64,000 bases of DNA, from the NCBI RefSeq assembly GCF_016495405.1, contig NZ_CP044522.1, positions 1,488,001 to 1,552,000 of the forward strand, written 5' to 3'. The stretch is from Cobetia sp. cqz5-12 (GTDB taxonomy: Bacteria; Pseudomonadota; Gammaproteobacteria; Pseudomonadales; Halomonadaceae). The notes under the pieces are model-generated. The model saw nothing but the letters and a program-made list of their open reading frames with translations, did not search any database and was not told where the DNA came from. The translations under genes were made by a program, and so were the position numbers. This document shows, piece after piece, positions 33,607 to 42,035 of the stretch (position 1 is its first letter; each line of letters begins with the position of its first letter).

Positions 33607-34602
33607 TCATCCTGCCCGATAACGCGCCTGGGTACTCGAGGGACTCTCACCGAACAGACGGCGATAGTCCCGGGCAAACTGGCCCAGATGATAGAACCCC
33701 CAGTCGCTGGCGACCTGACCGATCGTGCTCGTTGACAGGGGATCGCAAAGCCGCCGCCGTACTTGATTGAGTCGGTTGAAGCGGATGAACTGCATCGGAC
33801 TGAGACCGAGGATGCTGGTGAAGCTGTTGTGCAGTGTCCGCTGACTGACGTGGGCGATACGACAGAGACTCTCGATGCTGACCGGTGCAGGCTCCCCTCG
33901 GCTTACATGCTCGCGTACGCGCTCCACTACCTGCCGTCGATGGTGATAGCTGGGGTAGCGGTCGGTGAGAGGTGTCCATTCCTCAAGAATGGCGGCAACA
34001 GCCAGTGACAGGATGCCCTGATGCACCTGAACCTCGAATCCCGGCCCCTGTCGCTTGATCAGGCGGTCCATCAGGAAGGTGACCGCGCGGCGAGTCCCTT
34101 GCGTCACCCCGAGTCGCATCGTGTGCTGCGGATCCCCTTCCAATAGCGTCAGTGCCGACTCCCCTGCGACCTCGAGCAGCCAGTCACGCCGCAACACGAG
34201 ACAATGGATCGCGAAGGTATCGGGCGTGGTCAGCGCGAAATCCTGCCCACCCGGCTGACACATGATGTCGCCTTTCTCAAGCGCGTAGCCATTGATCCGG
34301 CAGGGCTGTCGCTCGGCGGGAATACCGATCCACAGCGAATCCGGCCAGACATGACATTGCTGGTCCAATGCCTGGCTGGTGTATTCCTTGAATACCTGCA
34401 TTCCCGGCAGATGGAGTTCATCGATACGCCCATAGAAGGCGCCCTGACCGTACTGATCATAGTGTTGCGACCAGTCGGTCAGGTTGTGCGCCTGTTCATT
34501 GACGTCCCATGCCTCCCGTGTGCACTTGCCTGGTGCATGCTCGAAAATCCCGTGCCGCCAGGTGGCATCACTATCGTCCGTTCGTGATACATCTTCGTGC
34601 AT
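33607..34602 (-). CDS. AraC family regulator (EutR-like)
   Basis: A 331-residue AraC-type regulator. The N-terminal effector region (about 1-210) lacks a recognised domain but resembles EutR-like proteins. The C-terminal double HTH (SIESLCRIAHVSQRTLHNSFTSILGLSPMQFIRFNRL and IGQVASDWGFYHLGQFARDYRRLFGESPSSTQARYR) is intact. It is divergent from the kinase/phospho-lyase pair across 225 bases, where its operator should lie. EutR-type regulators respond to ethanolamine with cobalamin. That is suggestive here, because one predicted route of the neighbours starts from ethanolamine. Confidence 0.85.
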   Translation of the reverse strand: MHEDVSRTDDSDATWRHGIFEHAPGKCTREAWDVNEQAHNLTDWSQHYDQYGQGAFYGRIDELHLPGMQVFKEYTSQALDQQCHVWPDSLWIGIPAERQPCRINGYALEKGDIMCQPGGQDFALTTPDTFAIHCLVLRRDWLLEVAGESALTLLEGDPQHTMRLGVTQGTRRAVTFLMDRLIKRQGPGFEVQVHQGILSLAVAAILEEWTPLTDRYPSYHHRRQVVERVREHVSRGEPAPVSIESLCRIAHVSQRTLHNSFTSILGLSPMQFIRFNRLNQVRRRLCDPLSTSTIGQVASDWGFYHLGQFARDYRRLFGESPSSTQARYRAG

Positions 34603-34827
34603 TGATCAATCAACTCATTGTTATTGTTGGTATTTTCAGCTTTGCCGGATGCTGATAACGCATCACCTCGCGCTGTCGTTAGTCTGAGTCATGCAACTTT
34701 CGCGCACAGAGTCATGCCGTGAGCCAGATCGTGGGTCGTGAGATTGGCCACTGGCTTCTGACCGCAGACGAAGTGTGACACCGAGACCGCAAGATCCCCG
34801 GTCTTCCCATGTCAGCGAGGTGGTGAG

Positions 34828-35967
34828 ATGTATACGGAAGCTCTGATAAATCAAACAAGACACGAGTTGGTCACTTGCCTGGAAAAATGGCACATGGCGG
34901 AAACATCGCGGATCTCGCTGCTGACCATGTCAGAGAACGCGACCTTTCTGGCCGAGGACGACGAGGAGGGGCGCAGGATCATCATTCGGGTCCACCGCCC
35001 GGACTATCACTGCCGGGAGGAGATCGAGTCCGAGCTGGCCTGGATCGATGACCTGCGCACGACGGCACGGATCAATACGCCGGCCCCGGTCATGACCACG
35101 ACAGGCAGCCCTGTGCTGAGCATCTCCGCCGGCGGGCAATCCTTGTATGTGGTGGCCTTCGAGCATGTGATCGGCAGTGAGCCGGATATCGACGAGGGTC
35201 TGCCGCAGTGGTTCGAACGGCTGGGCGCGATGACTGCCACGCTGCACGAACACAGCCGTCGCTGGCAGCCGCCGGAAGGCTTCGTGCGCAAGCGCTGGGA
35301 CATGGAAAGCATGATCTCACCCCGTGGGCTGTGGGGCGATTGGCGAAATGCGCCGCGCATGACGCTGGAAGAGGCCCAGGCCATCAATGCTGCCATCCCC
35401 TATCTCAAGTCGGAAATCGCGCTTTATGGCACGGCACCAGAGCAGTTCGGGCTGGTCCATGCCGACCTGCGCTTGACCAACCTGCTGGTATCACGGGACA
35501 GCATGGCGATCATCGACTTCGATGACTGCGGCTTCTGCTGGTATGCCTACGACTTTGCTGCCGCGATCAGCTTCCACGAGACGGATCCGTGCGTCCCGCA
35601 GCTGCGCGATGCCTGGATCAAGGGGTACCGCTCGGTGGCCGAGTTCACGTCGGCAGATGAGGCAATGCTGGATACCTTCATCATGCTGCGTCGCATTCTG
35701 CTGTGTGCCTGGCTGGCCACGCATCAGGAAAGCAAGGAAGGCAAGACATTGAGTGATGGTTTCAGCCGGGATACGGCCATCATGGCGCGGCGCTATGTTC
35801 AGCAACGAGGGGGCCAGTCACGAGAGGGACAGCAAGGTGTCGTGCAGACACTGGGCATGCAGGAACACGACGATCAGGCGGATGTTGATCGGACCAGTAC
35901 TGTTCGGACAAGCACTGTTCGGACAGGTACAGATCGGACAATCAATGACAAGGTGAGGATGGCGTGA
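34828..35967 (+). CDS. APH-fold small-molecule kinase (hydroxylysine/ethanolamine kinase-like)
   Basis: A 379-residue aminoglycoside phosphotransferase-fold kinase. The Brenner motif LVHADLRLTNLLV (near 210-222) gives the catalytic Asp and metal-binding Asn; IDFDDCGFCWYAYDFA is the DFG-equivalent. Such proteins include homoserine, choline, ethanolamine and hydroxylysine kinases and SrkA. The next gene encodes a class III PLP enzyme of the AGXT2L phospho-lyase type, which matches the mammalian pairing of hydroxylysine kinase with phosphohydroxylysine phospho-lyase. Near the C-terminus four 15-base tandem repeats (35887-35946) encode STVRT/TDRT units, an unusual tail. Start ATG 34828 follows GAGGTGGTGAG. 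Confidence 0.8.
   Translation: MYTEALINQTRHELVTCLEKWHMAETSRISLLTMSENATFLAEDDEEGRRIIIRVHRPDYHCREEIESELAWIDDLRTTARINTPAPVMTTTGSPVLSISAGGQSLYVVAFEHVIGSEPDIDEGLPQWFERLGAMTATLHEHSRRWQPPEGFVRKRWDMESMISPRGLWGDWRNAPRMTLEEAQAINAAIPYLKSEIALYGTAPEQFGLVHADLRLTNLLVSRDSMAIIDFDDCGFCWYAYDFAAAISFHETDPCVPQLRDAWIKGYRSVAEFTSADEAMLDTFIMLRRILLCAWLATHQESKEGKTLSDGFSRDTAIMARRYVQQRGGQSREGQQGVVQTLGMQEHDDQADVDRTSTVRTSTVRTGTDRTINDKVRMA
35887..35946 (+). repeat. Four 15-base tandem repeats inside the kinase C-terminus
   Basis: Units begin at 35887, 35902, 35917 and 35932 with a shared core KATCGGAC/GTTCGGAC-like start. They keep the reading frame and encode five-residue units. The region is beyond the kinase fold and probably varies in copy number. 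Confidence 0.75.
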
Positions 35968-37301
35968 TGGAAAAGGTACGCGGGATTCTGGATCAGAACG
36001 CCTTCAGCATGGCGCATATCGACAAGGCAGATGCGCGAATCGGCGCCCTGGTACGCAAGCGGCTGGAAACGGTAGGGCCGACGTCCATGCTCTTCTATGA
36101 GGAGCCGCTGCACATCGTCCGGGGCGAGCGGGTCTGGTTGTTCGATGATCAAGGCAAGCGCTACCTGGATGTCTACAACAATGTGCCGTCCATCGGCCAC
36201 TGCCATCCTCGCGTGGTCCAGGCGGTCGCTGAACAGATGGGGACCCTCAACGTGCACAACCGCTATCTGCACGAAGGCATCCATCGCTATGCCGAGCGCC
36301 TGCTGGACACGCTGCCGCGCGCGCTCAATCGACTGGTGATGATGTGTACCGGCAGTGAAAGCAACGACATGGCGCTGAGGCTGGCGCGTGGCTGGACGGG
36401 CCGGCAGGGGATCATCGTCACCGAGGCGGCCTACCACGGCAACACGGCCGCCGTGACGGAAGTCTCACCGTCTTCCTACAAGCAGGGAACACCGCCGGAT
36501 CATGTGCATATCCTGCCGATCTCCCGGATGAGTGAGCAGGCAGACCCGGCCGCCTGGTTCGCCGAGCAGGTGCGGTACGGCATCGAACAGCTGGAGGCGA
36601 GGGGGCATGGATGCGCGGCGCTGCTGGTCGACTCCATCTTCTCGAGCGATGGCATCTATGCAGACCCCGCAGGTTTCCTGAAGCCCGCGGTCGAACTCCT
36701 GCAGTCCCGTGGCGGCCTGTTCATCTCCGATGAGGTCCAGCCCGGCTTCGGGCGCACGGGGCAGGAGATGTGGGGCTTCTCGCGCCACGGCGTGACGCCG
36801 GATGTGGTGACCATGGGCAAACCGATGGGCAACGGCTTCCCGATGTCCGGGCTGGCGGCACGCGAGGAGTTGCTGGCGGTCCTGAACGCCGATGTGGGCT
36901 ACTTCAATACCTTCGGCGGCTCACCGGTCGCCGTGGCGGCGGGCACGGCGGTGCTGGACGTGATCGCCGAGGAAGACCTGATGGCCAATGCAGAGCGTCA
37001 GGGCGAGTACTTCAAGCGACAGCTGCAGGACATCCAGGCACGTTTCGAGGAGGTGAGTGATGTGCGGGGCGCCGGGTTGTTCCTGGGGCTGGACCTCTGT
37101 GACCCGACGCGTGACGGAGCGCCGGACGCCCAGCGCACCACGGCGTTGATCAACGACCTCAAGCGCAATGGCGTGTTGATCGGCGGGGCCGGCAAGTCCG
37201 GCAGTACCTTGAAGATTCGCCCGCCACTGTGCATCGAACGCTCGGAAGCCGACCTCTTCCTGGACAGGTTCGAGCAATCCTTGAGAACGACTGCCAGGTA
37301 A
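35967..37301 (+). CDS. Class III PLP enzyme, probable O-phospho-amine phospho-lyase (AGXT2L-like)
   Basis: A 444-residue class III aminotransferase-fold protein. TGSESNDMALRLAR binds phosphate of PLP; the Schiff-base lysine is in VTMGKPMGNGFP. The GKPMGNG(H/F)P signature is characteristic of the AGXT2L1/AGXT2L2 group, which eliminate phosphate from phosphoethanolamine or 5-phosphohydroxylysine to give an aldehyde plus ammonia. ATG 35967 has AGGTGAGG upstream; it shares one base with the kinase stop codon. An in-frame GTG at 35964 is an alternative. Coupled with the kinase, it should convert an amino alcohol through its phosphate ester. A plain omega-aminotransferase role is possible but less likely. 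Confidence 0.83.
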   Translation: MEKVRGILDQNAFSMAHIDKADARIGALVRKRLETVGPTSMLFYEEPLHIVRGERVWLFDDQGKRYLDVYNNVPSIGHCHPRVVQAVAEQMGTLNVHNRYLHEGIHRYAERLLDTLPRALNRLVMMCTGSESNDMALRLARGWTGRQGIIVTEAAYHGNTAAVTEVSPSSYKQGTPPDHVHILPISRMSEQADPAAWFAEQVRYGIEQLEARGHGCAALLVDSIFSSDGIYADPAGFLKPAVELLQSRGGLFISDEVQPGFGRTGQEMWGFSRHGVTPDVVTMGKPMGNGFPMSGLAAREELLAVLNADVGYFNTFGGSPVAVAAGTAVLDVIAEEDLMANAERQGEYFKRQLQDIQARFEEVSDVRGAGLFLGLDLCDPTRDGAPDAQRTTALINDLKRNGVLIGGAGKSGSTLKIRPPLCIERSEADLFLDRFEQSLRTTAR

Positions 37302-37374
37302 CCCACTCGTAATACGTCATGGATCATCGGTGAATGACTCCGCTTCGGAGCTGCAGGTTGCAATTGAAACGCTT

Positions 37375-37452
37375 GCCAAGGTGCAAGCTTTCCGCGAATG
37401 GTTGTTGGAGGGAAGAAGCGGCGAGTCTCGTGGACCTGATGGAAGCTGCTGA
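37375..37452 (+). pseudogene. Relic of a LysR gene 3' end
   Basis: In frame it reads AKVQAFREWLLEG then diverges to a stop at 37450-37452. The first 13 residues match the C-terminus of the GcvA-like LysR at 32491-33432 except for the last. No other LysR sequence remains nearby. It lies directly downstream of the phospho-lyase gene. Confidence 0.7.
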
Positions 37453-37504
37453 TGAAGACGCCAGCTCTCATGACTGACGTCCTGTTTTAAGGTTATGAAC
37501 TGAA

Positions 37505-37540
37505 ACGCAACAAGGGGAGCCTGGGCTCCCCTTGTTGCGT
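37505..37540. terminator. Bidirectional intrinsic terminator
   Basis: A 16-17 bp perfect stem (37505-37521 with 37524-37540) separates the plus-strand phospho-lyase from the minus-strand TonB receptor. No strong T-run on either side, but stem stability and position argue for termination of both. Confidence 0.75.
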
Positions 37541-37565
37541 CAGCATGAGTGGATCTGGTCGAGGG

Positions 37566-39593
37566 TCAGAAGTCCATGGTCAGCCCAAGGTTCAACCGTC
37601 GGCCATCCAGCACCACGCCGTAGGTGTCATTGGTGACTTCCTTGTCAGCGATGTTGTAGAGGCCTGCCTTGACGCGAGCGTTCTCGTTCAAGGCATAGAC
37701 GACACCTACATCGAAGAAGGTATAGCTCGGCGTGCCTTCGCTCATGCTGGTACGTGACAGGTAATCACTGGTTTCGCCACGGTAGTTCCCCTGTGCCCAC
37801 AGATTGAGGTCGTGAGTGGCTTGCCAGTCCAGCGCTACGTTGAGCATATGTTCCGGGATCTTGTTCAAGGGCTCGCCCTTGAATTCACCACTTTTCTGCT
37901 CGGAGTCGGTGTAGGTGTAGCTGGAGCTAAGGTTCACGCTTGGCGTGATGGCATAGTCCAGTGACAGCTCGATGCCCTGCATGACAGCTTCGTCGATGTT
38001 GCGGTAGGTGCTGACGAAATAGTAGTCAGTGCCGGCATAGCTGCACTCGCGGAAGGCGGGATCGGAGAAACCTTCATCCGGGCCCTGGCAGAGGCGGTCT
38101 TCGGAGATCTTGTCCTTGAACTGGGTGTAGAACAGGGTGGCGCCGGCGCTGAGCGTGCCAGACTGGTTCTGGAAGACGGTGCCCAGCTCGTAGTTGGTGC
38201 TGGTTTCCGGATCCAGCTCCTCGTTGCCGATGATGATGGCACTGCCTTGGCCGGTCCGACGACCGAATCCCTCTGTCGCAGCGGATAGACTCGGTTGGCT
38301 GTAGCCCGTGGAGACCCCGCCCTTGAGCGTCCATTGCGGATCAAGGTGATAATTGGCATAGACGCGTGGCGAGAGATGTCCGCCAAACAGCTCGTCATCG
38401 TCGTAGCGCAAGCCGGTGGTGACGTTGAGGTCCTCGGTCAGACTCCATTCCATCTCGACGAATAGTGCGGCAATCCAGCGATCGACGTTATCAACAGCCC
38501 CCGGGACATTTGAGGCCAGCAAGCCATTGGTTTCATCCGTCAGCTGCTCGAATTTGTACTGACCGCCGAAGGTCAGCATATGATCGCCCCAGAAGTATGT
38601 GGTCTGGTTGTTGAATGTGGTGACTTCTTCACGCTTTTCGTCATCGGAATCCAGCACGTTTTCCGAAATGTCGTGTTGTAGATAGGTGTCTGTGAGGAAG
38701 CTGCCGTAACTCCCCTTGTGACCGAGGGTGTAGACGTCCTTGTCATAGCGATAGCGACTGGTGTCGGAATCATCCGCAATGCTCACGCCGGCATTGTGGG
38801 TATATTCCTTCTTGGATGCGGTGTAGCCGAGCGTGAACGCATTATCCTCATCTGGGGTCAGCGTGAATTCGGCCCCCCCTTGAAGAATATCGCTGTCAGG
38901 CGTGCTTTCGGCATTGTCATCACTGCCCTGGTAATCGCTTTCTTCGTAACCGGTCCAGTTGCCGTGGACCTTCAGACCGAGCAGGCCATCGATGAGCGGC
39001 CCGCTGGTATAGAAACTCAGCTGCTGCCCGTCGTTGCTGATGTCGTTGAGCGAGTGGGTATATTCTGTCGTGACAGACCCTGACCAATCATCCGCCACCT
39101 TCTTGGTGATGATGTTGATGACGCCGCCCATGGCTTGTGAGCCGTACAGCGATGACATCGGTCCGCGAATCACTTCCACTCGCTCGATCATCGAGATTGG
39201 GGGGAGGCCAATCTGCTTGCCTTCATCATTGCCATTGGTATTGACGGAGCGGCCAGCCGACAGAGGGCGGCCATCGATCATGTAAAGCGTGTAGCTGTTG
39301 TCCATCCCTCGAATACTGATGTCCTGAGAATTCCCGCCCCCCGTGACATAGACGCCAGGCACATTATCCATGGCATCTGTGATGTCCGTGTACGACTGCT
39401 TGTTGAGCTGCTCGCCGGTAATGACCGAGATACTGGCAGGGGCATCCGAGATCACCTGTTCGTAGCCTGAAGCTGTCACCACCACAGGTTCCAACTGGCT
39501 GGATTCGTCAGCCTGTACGCCAGCAGGTAGGCAAGCGGCGGCAATACCGATAGCCAAGGCCGATCGAGCAAAGGGGAGTGCGGGGACTGTCAT
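37566..39593 (-). CDS. TonB-dependent outer-membrane receptor
   Basis: A 675-residue TonB-dependent receptor of the colicin I/enterobactin receptor type. A signal peptide (about 1-28) is followed by a plug: SQLEPVVVTASGYEQ (TonB-box region), ITGEQLNKQSYTDITDAMDNVPGVYV, ISIRGM, IERVEVIRGPMSSLYGSQAMGGVINIITK. The beta-barrel ends with an aromatic residue (LGLTMDF), as required for barrel assembly. The start is ATG 39593. Fur-like sequences lie upstream. A periplasmic binding protein is divergently encoded, so the substrate is probably a ferric siderophore or heme-like iron source. ABC permease genes are not in the window. Confidence 0.92.
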   Translation of the reverse strand: MTVPALPFARSALAIGIAAACLPAGVQADESSQLEPVVVTASGYEQVISDAPASISVITGEQLNKQSYTDITDAMDNVPGVYVTGGGNSQDISIRGMDNSYTLYMIDGRPLSAGRSVNTNGNDEGKQIGLPPISMIERVEVIRGPMSSLYGSQAMGGVINIITKKVADDWSGSVTTEYTHSLNDISNDGQQLSFYTSGPLIDGLLGLKVHGNWTGYEESDYQGSDDNAESTPDSDILQGGAEFTLTPDEDNAFTLGYTASKKEYTHNAGVSIADDSDTSRYRYDKDVYTLGHKGSYGSFLTDTYLQHDISENVLDSDDEKREEVTTFNNQTTYFWGDHMLTFGGQYKFEQLTDETNGLLASNVPGAVDNVDRWIAALFVEMEWSLTEDLNVTTGLRYDDDELFGGHLSPRVYANYHLDPQWTLKGGVSTGYSQPSLSAATEGFGRRTGQGSAIIIGNEELDPETSTNYELGTVFQNQSGTLSAGATLFYTQFKDKISEDRLCQGPDEGFSDPAFRECSYAGTDYYFVSTYRNIDEAVMQGIELSLDYAITPSVNLSSSYTYTDSEQKSGEFKGEPLNKIPEHMLNVALDWQATHDLNLWAQGNYRGETSDYLSRTSMSEGTPSYTFFDVGVVYALNENARVKAGLYNIADKEVTNDTYGVVLDGRRLNLGLTMDF

Positions 39594-39751
39594 GTTCCTG
39601 GATCCTTGAGGTCGCGATTATGTCGTTATTGAGCCACGAGGTTTTTTAGGGTTGTGGGCCACTGAGTGCTCTGTTGACGTCGACTTCGGGTAGGGAATAC
39701 GACAGACGTCATCGCATCAGTGTCGATCTTTTTTTCGTATTTACGAAAACA

Positions 39752-39770
39752 AATGATAAACATTCGTATT
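39752..39770 (-). promoter_or_regulatory. Possible Fur box upstream of the TonB receptor
   Basis: AATGATAAACATTCGTATT resembles the Fur consensus (GATAATGATAATCATTATC) in its central TGATAAACATT part. It lies about 160 bases from the receptor start in the AT-rich divergent region 39594-39951. Confidence 0.5.
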
Positions 39771-39913
39771 TTTTAGTTTAGGTGTGTTTCTTTGCTATCA
39801 GAGTTGCGTTATGCGCAACCCTCGGTGGTGGCATGGAGTCGTTCGTAAATTGCGGGTTGTGCAACGCACAGTTGCATGATTTTGAGGAAATAGCCGTGCT
39901 AGGATCGCAAACA

Positions 39914-39934
39914 TAAATGATATTAATTATTATT
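39914..39934 (+). promoter_or_regulatory. Possible Fur box upstream of the binding-protein gene
   Basis: AAATGATATTAATTATTATTC shows the alternating NAT pattern of Fur sites and overlaps the expected core promoter 18-40 bases before the start codon. Confidence 0.55.
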
Positions 39935-39951
39935 CAATAAAGGGAATGTCG

Positions 39952-40830
39952 ATGAACGTCGCTGGGCTCACCTTGTCTGTCTCTACTCTGTTGTTGGCTG
40001 CTTTACCTATTGGTGCCCAGGCACACGAAGTCGCCGGGGGAGAGCATGGCCCTTCCGTCGTGAGTTTGGACTGGGGTGCTGCCGATACGCTGGATGAGCT
40101 GGGATTAGCCGAGCACCTCGTCGGGGTACCACATCAGTCTGCGCCCGCCTATGTGTCACACCTGGTCGAAGGTCGGGCAGATATCGGCGGGCTCAAGGAG
40201 CCTGATGTCGAGGTGATCGCGGGATTGGAGCCGGACCTGATTCTGGTCACCGGTCGTCAATCTGGATCACTTGAGGCGCTCAAGGCTGTAGCGGAGACGC
40301 GAGATGTCACTCTCGAAGAAGGCAGCTACTTCGAAGCACTGAGCGGCAAGGTACTGAGCTTGGCGTCCCCGTATCATGCTGAGGAAAAGGCACGTGAGAA
40401 GCTGGCAGCGCTCGAGTCGGATATCGCGACGGCGCGTGAAGGGCTGGCGGAAGATCTTGACGCGTTGGTCGTGATCCATAACGACGGTCGTTATGTTCTG
40501 CGCCAGGAGCCGATTGTCACTGAGCTGCTGCAGATCGATCAGCCGGCGCTGCCTGACTCCGTGGAGCCGGTCAGCCGTGGTGCGCGTACTTTCTACCCGC
40601 TGACGCCAGCGAATATTGCCGAGATGGCGCCGGATGCTCTGTATGTGGTTGATCGCAGTGCTGCCATTGGCCAGACCCCGATGGATGCTGACGCGCTTAA
40701 GTCCGCGCTGGCCGATGCTGGCGGTGCGGATATTGGTGTCACCGTGCTATCCCCGGGGCTTTGGTATCTCTCCGGCAATGGCTTGCAGAGTGTGCGTGCC
40801 CAGATGAATGAGATTCTCGAAGGGCTGTAA
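39952..40830 (+). CDS. Iron/heme-type ABC transporter substrate-binding protein
   Basis: A 292-residue periplasmic binding protein of the cluster A-II type (BtuF/HmuT/FhuD-like). A cleavable signal peptide ends at AQA; the mature part shows VVSLDWGAADTLDELGLAEHLVGVP, the EPDVEVIAGLEPDLILVTGR lobe-1 segment and SPGLWYLSGNGL near the end. ATG 39952 is chosen because AGGG then lies seven bases upstream; ATG 39946 is too close to it. Divergent from the TonB receptor, with Fur-like boxes between. No permease or ATPase genes follow; a terminator does. Confidence 0.85.
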   Translation: MNVAGLTLSVSTLLLAALPIGAQAHEVAGGEHGPSVVSLDWGAADTLDELGLAEHLVGVPHQSAPAYVSHLVEGRADIGGLKEPDVEVIAGLEPDLILVTGRQSGSLEALKAVAETRDVTLEEGSYFEALSGKVLSLASPYHAEEKAREKLAALESDIATAREGLAEDLDALVVIHNDGRYVLRQEPIVTELLQIDQPALPDSVEPVSRGARTFYPLTPANIAEMAPDALYVVDRSAAIGQTPMDADALKSALADAGGADIGVTVLSPGLWYLSGNGLQSVRAQMNEILEGL

Positions 40831-40854
40831 GATAACGCTTTGACCACTACCAAT

Positions 40855-40886
40855 ACCGCTCTGGCAGCCTGCAGAGCGGTGTTTTT
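40855..40886 (+). terminator. Intrinsic terminator after the binding-protein gene
   Basis: ACCGCTCTG (40855-40863) pairs with CAGAGCGGT (40872-40880) and is followed by GTTTTTC. It ends transcription 25-50 bases after the stop codon. Confidence 0.85.
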
Positions 40887-41085
40887 CGTTCATGAGTAGC
40901 GTTCTATGTATTGCGTTGCAGGGTGCGGCCGCCACGGGGACAGATGCGTCCGATACGGGGGCTGACATTCCCGAGAAGAGAACTAAAATACCCTCCTTTG
41001 CATCCGCGCTCGGGGAACTGCCGTATCTCATTGCATCAGTCATGCAGGAAGCTTGGTCGTGGAGACATCACTGCCGGGGAGCATG

Positions 41086-41601
41086 ATGAACGCTAAGGCC
41101 GACAGGTTTCGTGAATCGAGATGAGTGGAATGAGGATGAGGCCTGCAAAGTAATCAGCAAGGAGTCAAGCAAGCAGTATCGGCTATTACGTTAGCGTATT
41201 CGGTGTTGCGTTGTTCTTGCTATGGCTGGGAGTCTACAAATTCACTCCCACGGAAGCAGGCCTCATTCAGCCGCTGGTCGAGAACAATTTCGCCATGGGT
41301 TGGCTCTATGACGTGATGTCGGTACAAGCGGTATCGAACTTGGTCGGCCTGTCCGAGATCCTGGTCGCTATCGGTATTCTGCTTGGTCTCAAGTACAGGA
41401 AGGTAGCGTTCTATTCTGGTCTCGCGGCCAGTGACATATTCTTGACGACACTGAGCTTTCTGTTCACGACTCCCGGCGTGTGGAAAGTGACCGATGGCGA
41501 TCTTGATCGCTAACTTCTTCCTGGTAAAGGATATACTTTTCCTGGCTGATAACCATCAGCATGATCGAAAGAAATTCCCCGTCAAAGCGTTGATGCGCTG
41601 A
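41086..41601 (+). pseudogene. Broken DUF417 (YkgB/RclC-like) membrane protein gene
   Basis: The central frame (41154-41513) encodes YYVSVFGVALFLLWLGVYKFTPTEAGLIQPLVENN ... SVQAVSNLVGLSEILVAIGILLGL ... TTLSFLFTTPGVW, clearly a DUF417 membrane protein. It has no ATG start; a stop at 41151 blocks the upstream frame. An N-terminus-like peptide MNAKADRFRES begins at 41086 in another frame. The expected C-terminal FLVKDILFLA segment appears after a frame change near 41510 and runs to 41601. At least two lesions are therefore present. Translation from an internal TTG could make a truncated product. RclC relatives belong to reactive-chlorine resistance. Confidence 0.68.
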
Positions 41602-42035
41602 GCGATTTTCCCGCCGTGGCAGCGAGGTATTCGCACATCCTTCACTCTCGCCAAGTAGCACTTCAGCCGGTTGGAGAATACTGAGCGTCGAGGTGATTCA
41701 AGGGCCCGCTGAGAATTTAGCGGGCCCTTGGCGGTGCAAGGAGAGAGTCTGTGGGCTATCAGTACGTCAACCACGAATGCTGATTGACGCCGAACGGGTT
41801 TTTTTACCTCTGGCAATGATGTATCGGGCCAGGGGAGAGACGGTTTATTTTTTCTCGTGCAAGGTGTGATCTGATAGGGTTGTCACGTGATGCGCGATTG
41901 TCATATCCCGGAAATATCAAGAGCTGCCGCACATGCCAATATTTACCTCATCGCAAGTGACATGGTAAGTAGCAACTAGGCAGGTCATGGAGTGCTGGTC
42001 TTACAGGGCAGGATATCAAGAAGGCGAAGTCCAGA
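41602..42035. other. Intergenic region before the LacI gene
   Basis: No gene is supported. It contains a strong hairpin (41699-41730). An AT-rich stretch near 41850-41930 could hold the LacI promoter. Confidence 0.5.
41699..41730. terminator. GC-rich hairpin, terminator-like
   Basis: CAAGGGCCCGCT (41699-41710) pairs perfectly with AGCGGGCCCTTG (41719-41730) across an 8-base loop. There is no T-run. Its stem sequence is shared by the terminator at 55321-55358. Confidence 0.6.
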
